DNA of 17,362 nucleotides from Acidobacteriota bacterium (GTDB taxonomy: Bacteria; Acidobacteriota; Terriglobia; Terriglobales; Acidobacteriaceae), in assembly GCA_021802085.1 (NCBI GenBank), contig JAKAAZ010000063.1, positions 1-17,362 of the forward strand, written 5' to 3'. How positions within the stretch are numbered: position 1 is the stretch's first letter; each line of letters begins with the position of its first letter. A program made the translations under genes and the position numbers. The notes below the pieces were generated by a model, which worked only from the letters and a program-made list of their open reading frames with translations, searched no databases and was not told the DNA's origin. Positions 1 through 6,348 of the stretch are shown here, piece by piece.

Positions 1-493
1 ACGCCTTCACCCCAGGCGCGGGACGCTGCCCCGTGCGCAGCAGAAATTTACTCAGCCGGTGACGCGCCCGCAACTGGTCCTGCTTGGCCGCCTCGCGCGC
101 CCGCACCAGATCGCGTAGCGCTTCGGAACCTGCGTCCGGGACCCACACCGGGGTCAAATCGCCGGACCGGAAACTGCGCGCCAGCCTCTCGGCATCCCGC
201 CGGTCCGTCTTCACCCGGTTCGGGCTGTAGGTTGGCTTGCGGCCGCGACCCGGCGCTATCTCCCACAGCCCCTGCAACCCTTGCCGGGTGAAACGGTCCC
301 GCCAGAGTCGAACCGTCTTGCGATTGATCTGCAATGCTGCAGCGATCGCCGTCTCGGGCTCGCCGGACTCGGCAGCCAGAACGATACGGCACCGCAACGC
401 CACCTGCTGTGGCGTTCCAAGTGCTGCCAACCAGCGCTCGATCTGCTCCTGCTGACATTTTGAAACGGCAAGCGACTGGGTAGAGCGGGGCAT
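1..493 (-). CDS. Chimeric transposase, IS630-type N-terminus fused to IS110-type segment (partial, runs off window)
   Basis: The frame starts at ATG 491-493 and stays open to the window edge (164 codons seen). Residues 1-91 read like the N-terminal DNA-binding part of an IS630-family transposase: LGTPQQVALRCRIVLA, a helix-turn-helix around 48-70 (AIAAALQINRKTVRLW), then the typical linker PGRGRKPTYS. From about residue 93 the sequence instead matches the middle of an IS110-family transposase: RVKTDRRDAERLA, LTPVWVPD, ALRDLVRAREAAKQD, RHRLSKFLLR. In IS110 enzymes the two Asp of TDRRDA belong to the RuvC-like DEDD centre, but the first catalytic Asp and Glu lie upstream and are missing here. 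The IS630 DDE domain is also missing at the junction (about nt 214-220). It is probably a non-functional recombinant remnant kept in frame, though a real fusion product or an assembly join is possible. No clear ribosome binding site is seen. Confidence 0.75.
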   Translation of the reverse strand, partial: MPRSTQSLAVSKCQQEQIERWLAALGTPQQVALRCRIVLAAESGEPETAIAAALQINRKTVRLWRDRFTRQGLQGLWEIAPGRGRKPTYSPNRVKTDRRDAERLARSFRSGDLTPVWVPDAGSEALRDLVRAREAAKQDQLRARHRLSKFLLRTGQRPAPGVKA

Positions 494-522
494 GACTCGG
501 CATGCAGTTGTCTTCGTTTATA

Positions 523-543
523 TGTCCATCGATTTGTTGGACA
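523..543. repeat. Short inverted repeat upstream of the transposase frame
   Basis: TGTCCA at 523-528 and TGGACA at 538-543 form a perfect 6-bp inverted repeat with a 9-nt spacer, about 30 nt upstream of the transposase start. It could be part of the terminal repeat of the IS630 element or a site bound by its transposase. The other end of the element lies outside the window, so terminal status cannot be confirmed. Confidence 0.3.
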
Positions 544-629
544 CTACGCTAGCTATGGCGTTTGTCAAAAATAAACACCTGTTGTTGAGAAGTGATCCGC
601 GCATTGAAATCATGGATTCGCGGCCATTT

Positions 630-1787
630 TCACTGCGAAATAAGAAACGGCAGACTCGCCAGCGTGAGTGTAACCTGTGCCGCCACCACAGCCCCCGTCA
701 GCCACAGAAACATGCGCCGATGGCCCGATTCCAGCATGTCGGCGAACACGCCGCCGATAAATGTCAACACGAACGGCAGCGCCCAGAGCCATGGCTCACT
801 CCGGACTCCCGTGGTTTCCAGTGCCAGCAGCAGTGCCGCAACGATCAGCGGCGTCGTGTTCCCAAAATACCTGGAGCGGCGGTGGAACAGGTAAATTGCA
901 ACCGTGCTTAGCGCGGCGATGGTAATTCCAGCATTTGGCAGGCCCTCCATTAAAGGGAAACCTCCCTGCCACCCCACCCACATGCGCGCATCCGCGCTTT
1001 GGAAAACATAACTGAGCGCATCCAGACGGAATGCATAGGACGCAACCATGATCAGGAATCCGCCGCCCGCCGCCATGGCCAATACGGGGATCACCTGCGC
1101 GCGTCTATCCTCCGCCAGATACAGCATGAATCCCAAGGCCAGCAGAAGCCCTAGAATGGCTGCTGCTACATGCGCCGTGGCCGTCAGGCCCAGGGCCACG
1201 GTCAGCAGAAGCAGCCGAGGGCGCCACTTTCTTTTCGGCCCCTGCATCGCATGCGCGAGACCAATCGCCGTATAGAGAGCGCCATACAATCCCCAGGCCG
1301 CAAGAATCTCATTGTTGGGCAGCACGCACGCGCGGATCATCTCCGGCGAAACACAATACAAGGTCAGCGCAAGAAAGCCTCCCTCATTGCCATACAACCG
1401 CCGCGACACCCACCAGATGCCGCCTCCCAGCCAGACGCCAAACAAAATAAACGGCAGCCGCAGCAACAGCAGCACGTCCCCGGCGAGATGCCGTATTTCC
1501 CAGGTCGAAACGCCGCTTGGCTGGCCTAGGAGAATGCGCTCCAGGGTCAGCGGCAATCCAGCAACCCTGTACGCAAATGTCCCATCGCTGATGTTGCCGC
1601 AGGAGGTCAAATATCCAGCCAGTGGGGAAGGCCGTTCCCACAGCTCGCGCCCGCAGCGCGCGTATTGATAATCGAGGCCTGTCAGTGTCTGGTGGTGAAC
1701 CACCCACAGACACTGCGCAACAAACAGCAGTAGCATCGCAGCAGCCAGCATCTGCGGTCTGTGAAATTCAAACTTGGGCGCGCGCAT
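630..1787 (-). CDS. Polytopic membrane protein, GT-C (dolichyl-phosphate-mannose mannosyltransferase-like) family
   Basis: This 385-residue protein is strongly hydrophobic, with roughly nine or ten predicted membrane helices. The first is near residues 13-30 (AAAMLLLFVAQCLWVV). It is followed by an extracytoplasmic loop with GLDYQYARCGRELW, which sits where GT-C glycosyltransferases carry their acidic catalytic motif, and then the cysteine-containing TSCGNISDGTFAYR. Other marks are the Arg/Lys-rich cytoplasmic loops GPKRKWRPR and FHRRSRYFGN. It is shorter than typical GT39/GT83 enzymes (500 residues or more) and has no C-terminal soluble domain. I recognise the pattern as one common in acidobacterial genomes, where it is usually annotated hypothetical. 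It is divergent from the oxidoreductase at 1940. Glycosyl transfer from a lipid-linked sugar is inferred from the family resemblance only. No good ribosome binding site supports ATG 1785-1787; an internal ATG at residue 13 is an alternative. Confidence 0.75.
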   Translation of the reverse strand: MRAPKFEFHRPQMLAAAMLLLFVAQCLWVVHHQTLTGLDYQYARCGRELWERPSPLAGYLTSCGNISDGTFAYRVAGLPLTLERILLGQPSGVSTWEIRHLAGDVLLLLRLPFILFGVWLGGGIWWVSRRLYGNEGGFLALTLYCVSPEMIRACVLPNNEILAAWGLYGALYTAIGLAHAMQGPKRKWRPRLLLLTVALGLTATAHVAAAILGLLLALGFMLYLAEDRRAQVIPVLAMAAGGGFLIMVASYAFRLDALSYVFQSADARMWVGWQGGFPLMEGLPNAGITIAALSTVAIYLFHRRSRYFGNTTPLIVAALLLALETTGVRSEPWLWALPFVLTFIGGVFADMLESGHRRMFLWLTGAVVAAQVTLTLASLPFLISQ

Positions 1788-1939
1788 GGTCTGTTGCTGA
1801 GTTTACTAGAGGAGGACAGGCAACCGCCCGCACCCATCCGATCATCGTATGTCAGCGAATCGACTTCGCCAGTCAACCCCGCTGGAACTCGCTATAGCCT
1901 GGACGAAACCTCCAAAAAAATCAGACACTACTGGAAATC
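1788..1939. promoter_or_regulatory. Divergent intergenic region, presumed promoters for both flanking genes
   Basis: These 152 nt separate two divergent genes, so they should hold both promoters. On the minus strand a TTGACT (complement of 1871-1876) resembles a -35 box, but no convincing -10 box lies at the usual distance. On the plus strand TATAGC at 1893-1898 is -10-like, without a matching -35. No operator repeat is evident. The assignment rests on gene orientation, not on a clear motif. Confidence 0.35.
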
Positions 1940-3256
1940 ATGGCTGAAACAAAACCGCCTATGTCTCGGATTATCGTAATCGGAGCGGGCGTAATGGGAT
2001 TGGCCGCCGCGTATCAGGCGCTGGTGAATGGGCATCAGGTAGATATTCTGGAGGCCTCCACGGAACCTGGCGGCATGGCGGCTCACTTCGATTTCGGCGG
2101 CCTTTCGATCGAACGTTTCTACCACTTCGTCTGTCGGTCAGATCATCCAACATTTGAATTGCTGGCCGAGCTCGGCATTGCCGATAAGATGCGTTGGGTG
2201 GAAACCAGCATGGGTTTTTTCCATCACGGAACCTTGCACCATTGGGGCGATCCCATCTCTCTGCTCATGCTTCCTGGAGTCAGTCTGACCAGCAAGCTGC
2301 GCTATGGACTTTTCGTCTTTGCTTGTACGCGGCGCGATCAGTGGCCTTCGTTGGAACACCAGTCGGCGACAGAATGGATTACCCGCTATTGCGGCAAGGA
2401 TATTTATGACCGGTTCTGGCACCCGCTGCTCGATTTTAAGTACTACGAGTATGCGAACAATATCTCCGCTGCCTGGATTTGGACTCGAATCCGAAGAATC
2501 GGAAAATCTCGGAAAAATATTATGCAGGAAGAACTCGGCTACATCGAGGGAGGCTCGAAAACCTTAGTGGACACTTTGCTGGATGCGATCGCCCGACGGG
2601 GCGGTCGTCTGCATCTCGGTACGCCTGTGCAGCGCGTAGTGATTGAAAACAACCGCGTCACGGGCGTCGCCACGTCCGCAAGCCACTTCTCTGCGGATGC
2701 CGTCATTTCTACCGTCCCGATTCCGCTCATCGCGGGAATGATTCCAGACTTGCCGCCGGAGTGGAAAGCTCGCTACGAGGCCATTCACAGCATTGGGGTG
2801 ATTTGTGTCATTTTGAAATTAAAGCAGTCGGTCAGCCCACATTTTTGGGTAAATATCTCAGAGCAGGGCATCGAAATACCCGGTGTCATTGAGTTTTCCA
2901 ACCTTAGGCGCGTCAACGACACGACCATCGTATATGTTCCCTATTACATGCCAGTGACAAATGCGAAGTTTTCATGGTCAGACGACAAACTGAGGGATGA
3001 CGCCTTCTCCTGCCTGCAGCGGATCAATCCGGCGTTGACACGCAGTGACATCATCGACGTCAAGGTGGCGCGCCTCAAGCACGGACAGCCTATTTGCGAG
3101 CCAGGATTTGCTGCGAAAATTCCGCCGATCCAAACGCCGATTCGTGGCCTCCAGATTGCCGATACTTGCTTTTATTACCCAGAGGACCGCGGGATTGCAG
3201 AGAGCGTTCGGCTGGGTCGCAACATGGCCCGATCGATCGAAAGCAACTGCCCATGA
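1940..3256 (+). CDS. NAD(P)/FAD-dependent amine-oxidase-like oxidoreductase
   Basis: This is a 438-residue flavoprotein. The N-terminal Rossmann fold carries the dinucleotide motif VIGAGVMG (about 13-20), an acidic residue closing the second strand (ILEAS, E38), and EPGGMA (about 42-46), the usual layout of amine oxidase, protoporphyrinogen oxidase and UDP-galactopyranose-mutase-like enzymes. The C-terminal FAD-contact motif is visible as YYPEDRGIAESVRLGRN (about 412-428). A middle segment, HFWVNISEQG followed by GVIEFSNL, matches a subgroup often found beside glycosyltransferases. The substrate is unknown; a sugar-nucleotide or lipid-linked sugar role is inferred from the partner gene. Its TGA overlaps the ATG of the membrane glycosyltransferase by four bases (ATGA 3253-3256), indicating translational coupling. 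The start is uncertain: ATG 1940 or ATG 1961 (MSRIIVIGAG), neither with a strong Shine-Dalgarno sequence. Confidence 0.85.
   Translation: MAETKPPMSRIIVIGAGVMGLAAAYQALVNGHQVDILEASTEPGGMAAHFDFGGLSIERFYHFVCRSDHPTFELLAELGIADKMRWVETSMGFFHHGTLHHWGDPISLLMLPGVSLTSKLRYGLFVFACTRRDQWPSLEHQSATEWITRYCGKDIYDRFWHPLLDFKYYEYANNISAAWIWTRIRRIGKSRKNIMQEELGYIEGGSKTLVDTLLDAIARRGGRLHLGTPVQRVVIENNRVTGVATSASHFSADAVISTVPIPLIAGMIPDLPPEWKARYEAIHSIGVICVILKLKQSVSPHFWVNISEQGIEIPGVIEFSNLRRVNDTTIVYVPYYMPVTNAKFSWSDDKLRDDAFSCLQRINPALTRSDIIDVKVARLKHGQPICEPGFAAKIPPIQTPIRGLQIADTCFYYPEDRGIAESVRLGRNMARSIESNCP
3253..3256 (+). promoter_or_regulatory. ATGA stop-start overlap (translational coupling)
   Basis: ATG 3253-3255 of the glycosyltransferase overlaps TGA 3254-3256 of the oxidoreductase. 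This four-base overlap is typical of coupled, co-transcribed genes and decides the choice of start for the downstream gene. Confidence 0.75.
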
Positions 3257-5082
3257 TGACGGATGAACCCATACAAAAAGAGGAGGGCAGAAGCGAAACC
3301 ATGCCAGCCCCGCTTGTCCCCACGGAAAGGGCCAAGCCATCCGATTCAAATCGAAATGCGCTGCTATGTGCCTTGATCGTGACAGCTTCCGTGTTGATCA
3401 CGAATCCCGTCGCAAATATGCCGTTTAGCGACGAGTTTTCCTACGACAAGACCGCACTGGAATTTGCCCGCACTGGACATATTCTTTACAACGGTTGGGC
3501 CACCGCCATGCTGGGATGGTTGATTCCATGGGGCGCCCTCTTTATCAAGGCCTTCGGATTTTCCTTCACGGTGATGCGGCTATCGATGCTTCCTATCGAC
3601 GCGGCGACTGTGTATCTGTTCCATCAGATATTGCGGCAGTTTGGGATCAATTCAAGAAATGCGGTATTCGGTACCCTGGCATTCGCGCTTTCACCCGTTT
3701 TCATGCCTTCCGCGGCGAGTTTCATGTCCGATATACCCGGAATATTCGTCATTTTTGCCTGCATGTACATGTGTCAGCGGGCAGTCTCGACACCTGGCAA
3801 TAGGATCGCTCTCTTGTGGCTTTGTTCCGCAGCGGTGTTCAACGTGGCAGCGGGTACCGTGCGCCAGATCGCATGGCTGGGAGCGCTGGTCATGGTGCCA
3901 TCGACCGCATGGTTGCTGCGCAAACATCGCGGCATCAAGATCGCCGGAGTTGCACTGTGGGCGGGCAGCCTCATAGGTGTGCTTGCTTTTCTGCATTGGT
4001 TCAAACACCAGCCATATTCGGTACCAGAACACATTATCTGGGCACCCATTAGCTTTGTGAGGTTTGTCCATCTGGCCGCGGAGGTTCTAAAGACTGTCCT
4101 TTGCCTGCTCCTCGTCATTCTCCCTGTTTCTTCGGCTTGGCTGCCGACCGCGCGCCAACTGAATCGACCCGCATGGTTGAGACTCACCGGTGTTATGGCC
4201 CTATCCATTTTCCTGGTGTTCCTCGCGTCTGCCACGGGAAGGATTGACAGTTGGCTGATGCCTTGGCTCATGTTCCTTCTGGCCGAACAATCCAGCCTGC
4301 TACCGGGCATGTTCGGTACACCTTTCGCAATGACTCTGTGGATACGCCTCGCTATTTCTCTAGCTGTAGTTGCATCCGGGGTTATTACCGCGGAACAGAT
4401 AGCGAGCCGAAAGCCGAATCGGCGCCTCTACTCCGACAGCCATGAAAAATCGTGGGCCGAGGTGTCCTGGATCCTCGGCCCATATTTACTGAGCTACCTG
4501 CTGTTATTGGTTCCAAGAGGGGCTTTCGACCTAATCCAGGACAGATATCTTGTGGGCGTGGTTCCCGTCGTAATCGTCTTTCTGCTCAAGCTGTACCAGG
4601 AGCGAGTCAGCGCGAAACTGCCGTCCTTCAGCCTGATGATGCTCACTGTATTCGCGGTGTATTCCATTGCTGGTACTCATGACTTTTTTGCAGAATCTCG
4701 TGCTCAGGTTCGGGCGATTCGAATGGTTGAAAGCGCCGGCGTGCCAAGAAAATTCATTCAAGCGGGTTTCCCGTCGGATGGGTGGCTGCAGATTGCCAAT
4801 AGTGGCCATATCAATGAGCCGCGGATACAAGTGCCTGCCGGAGCATACAACCCGAATCCTCCGACACAGGTCCCTGAAGAGTGCCGGGACGGATTTACCA
4901 AATTTGCACCAATCATCACTCCCAAATACTTCATTCTCTTCCCTTGGTTCAAAAACTCTCCATATCCCATTCCTGAGTGGTGTTTTGTTCCGGCAGATTT
5001 CCCTCCGGTCAAATATACGGGATGGCTGCCGCCGTTTCATCGGGCCCTTTATGTCCAGCAATTGAGGAACGGACCGCACTAA
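3253..5082 (+). CDS. Membrane glycosyltransferase, GT-C superfamily (GT39/GT83-like)
   Basis: The open frame extends upstream to 3094, but that part overlaps the oxidoreductase out of frame. I place the start at ATG 3253, where ATGA links it to the stop of that gene, giving 609 residues. ATG 3301 with AGGAGG about 14 nt upstream is an alternative. After a short polar N-terminus comes a first membrane helix (about 37-51), then FSDEFSYDK with D60 and E61 at the position of the GT-C catalytic or metal-binding acidic pair. Ten or more further hydrophobic segments follow, and finally a soluble C-terminal domain of about 130 residues with several aromatic and proline-rich stretches. GT-C enzymes use polyprenyl-phosphate sugars on the outer face of the inner membrane. 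The acceptor cannot be told from sequence. The coupled oxidoreductase and the divergent GT-C-like gene suggest a surface-glycan modification module. Confidence 0.8.
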   Translation: MMTDEPIQKEEGRSETMPAPLVPTERAKPSDSNRNALLCALIVTASVLITNPVANMPFSDEFSYDKTALEFARTGHILYNGWATAMLGWLIPWGALFIKAFGFSFTVMRLSMLPIDAATVYLFHQILRQFGINSRNAVFGTLAFALSPVFMPSAASFMSDIPGIFVIFACMYMCQRAVSTPGNRIALLWLCSAAVFNVAAGTVRQIAWLGALVMVPSTAWLLRKHRGIKIAGVALWAGSLIGVLAFLHWFKHQPYSVPEHIIWAPISFVRFVHLAAEVLKTVLCLLLVILPVSSAWLPTARQLNRPAWLRLTGVMALSIFLVFLASATGRIDSWLMPWLMFLLAEQSSLLPGMFGTPFAMTLWIRLAISLAVVASGVITAEQIASRKPNRRLYSDSHEKSWAEVSWILGPYLLSYLLLLVPRGAFDLIQDRYLVGVVPVVIVFLLKLYQERVSAKLPSFSLMMLTVFAVYSIAGTHDFFAESRAQVRAIRMVESAGVPRKFIQAGFPSDGWLQIANSGHINEPRIQVPAGAYNPNPPTQVPEECRDGFTKFAPIITPKYFILFPWFKNSPYPIPEWCFVPADFPPVKYTGWLPPFHRALYVQQLRNGPH

Positions 5083-5130
5083 ACCTATTCGCGTTGCATC
5101 GCCTCGCCGCTCACGATACCATGCGCTTGC

Positions 5131-6162
5131 ATGGAGTTGAATCGCCCATCCGACCGCATTGTCTCCGCTGAGCCGCTCGAAGACGACCTCGCCATCGATC
5201 TGAAGCTGCGCCCGCAGCGGCTGAATGAGTTCATTGGTCAGCGTAAGGCCAAAGAGCAATTGTCGATCGCCCTCGAGGCCGCCCGCAATCGCGGCGAGGC
5301 GCTGGATCACGTTCTGCTCTCCGGCCCTCCGGGACTGGGCAAGACCACACTCGCCAATATCATTGCCAATGAACTGGGCGTTGCTTTTCAACAAACCTCC
5401 GGTCCGGCGATTCAAATTCAGGGCGACCTGACCGCCATCCTGACCAATCTCAAGAAGCACCAGGTGCTGTTCCTCGATGAGATTCATCGCCTGCAGCCGG
5501 CTCTGCAGGAGAAACTGTACACCGCGCTGGAAGACTACAAGCTCGACATCATCATTGGGCAGGGACCGGCCGCGCGCACGCACGTGATGGATCTGCATCC
5601 ATTCACGTTCATCTCCGCCACCACGCGGCCCGGCCTGCTGGCCTCACCGCTGCTCGCGCGCTTTGGCATTCTGCTGCGGCTGGATTTTTATACCGACGAA
5701 GAACTGCGCGTCATCGTCCATCGTTCAGCGGAAGTGCTGAACGTGCCCATCGACGATGACGGGGCGGCAGAGGTTGCCATGCGCTGCCGTGGCACACCGC
5801 GCATTGCCAACCGGCTGCTGCGCCGCGTCCGCGATTACGCGCAGGTCCGCGCGAGCGGCCACATCGACCGGCCCACGGCGATGGCGGCGTTGAACCTGCT
5901 GGAGGTGGACGCGCATGGCTTCGACGAAATGGATCGTCGCCTGCTGCGCACCATCATCGACAAATACGATGGCGGCCCCGTCGGCCTGAATACTCTGGCG
6001 GCAGCCCTGGCGGAAGAAGAAGACGCACTGGAAGAAGTGTATGAACCATTCCTGATCCAGATTGGTTTTCTAGACCGCACGCCGCGCGGACGAGTCGCCA
6101 CGCGACTGGCCTACCAGCACTTCGGCCTGGAGCAGCCCCGGAAACAGAGCCAGCTTTTTTAA
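5131..6162 (+). CDS. ruvB: Holliday junction branch migration DNA helicase RuvB
   Basis: The product is 343 residues, the normal length for RuvB. It is the hexameric AAA+ motor that, with RuvA, drives Holliday junction branch migration in recombinational repair. Visible motifs are RPQRLNEFIGQ (27-37), Walker A GPPGLGKT (65-72), Walker B LFLDEIHR (113-120), the RuvB signature EDYKLDIIIGQGPAAR (134-149), sensor I ATTRPG (163-168), an arginine-finger segment SPLLARFGI (172-180), sensor II GTPRIANRLLRR (221-232) and the C-terminal winged helix ending in IQIGFLDRTPRGR and YQHFG. Where proteobacterial RuvB usually reads SPLRDRFGI, the first Arg is Leu here while R177 is kept. ruvA and ruvC are not in the window. 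The gene follows the glycosyltransferase by 48 nt and may be read from its transcript. No strong ribosome binding site precedes ATG 5131. Confidence 0.97.
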   Translation: MELNRPSDRIVSAEPLEDDLAIDLKLRPQRLNEFIGQRKAKEQLSIALEAARNRGEALDHVLLSGPPGLGKTTLANIIANELGVAFQQTSGPAIQIQGDLTAILTNLKKHQVLFLDEIHRLQPALQEKLYTALEDYKLDIIIGQGPAARTHVMDLHPFTFISATTRPGLLASPLLARFGILLRLDFYTDEELRVIVHRSAEVLNVPIDDDGAAEVAMRCRGTPRIANRLLRRVRDYAQVRASGHIDRPTAMAALNLLEVDAHGFDEMDRRLLRTIIDKYDGGPVGLNTLAAALAEEEDALEEVYEPFLIQIGFLDRTPRGRVATRLAYQHFGLEQPRKQSQLF

Positions 6163-6296
6163 TCGTTTGTTCTCATCATCTCGGTCATCGCCGTTTCTCG
6201 ACCCATTCGCCTACCGAATACGTCTAAGCATGGTGGCTCAATAGGTTGTTCCGATCGAGGCCGGAGCGGCGTGTGGAATCGCCACGATCACTCCCC

Positions 6297-6302
6297 TACA
6301 AT
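6297..6302 (+). promoter_or_regulatory. Candidate -10 element upstream of the DUF5916 gene
   Basis: TACAAT differs from the TATAAT consensus at one base and lies about 47 nt before the TTG start. The hexamer at -35 spacing (TGGAAT, 6274-6279, 17-nt spacer) matches TTGACA only partly. The 186-nt gap after ruvB leaves room for an own promoter. This is a motif match only. Confidence 0.35.
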
Positions 6303-6331
6303 GGAATGTAGCCTCCATTCGCTCACCACCT

Positions 6332-6336
6332 AAGGA
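6332..6336 (+). promoter_or_regulatory. Ribosome binding site supporting the TTG start at 6349
   Basis: AAGGA lies 12 nt before TTG 6349. An in-frame TAA at 6331-6333 excludes earlier starts. Starting at TTG supplies the arginine-rich n-region of the signal peptide, which the next ATG (6379) would lack. Confidence 0.5.
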
Positions 6337-6348
6337 CACTCAAACCGA

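Noticed and set aside
48..503. 151-codon minus-strand frame at the left edge
   Set aside because: It is out of frame with the recognisable transposase sequence, and its translation is low in hydrophobic order and rich in Gly, Arg and Ala, typical of a shadow frame.
1871..1876. TTGACT as a -35 box for the minus-strand membrane gene
   Set aside because: No convincing -10 hexamer lies 16-18 nt downstream; the best one (TACGAT) is at 21 nt.
3094..3252. Upstream extension of the membrane glycosyltransferase frame
   Set aside because: It overlaps the C-terminal FAD motif of the oxidoreductase in another frame and adds a cysteine- and arginine-rich stretch without family character. The ATGA overlap at 3253 is the better start.
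4531..5598. 355-codon minus-strand frame opposite the glycosyltransferase end and ruvB
   Set aside because: It spans two unrelated, well-supported plus-strand genes and their spacer, and its residue pattern is the usual shadow of Leu/Arg-rich coding.
6304..6320. GAATG / CATTC inverted repeat in the leader of the DUF5916 gene
   Set aside because: A five-pair stem with a 7-nt loop is expected by chance, and no known riboswitch or operator pattern is present.
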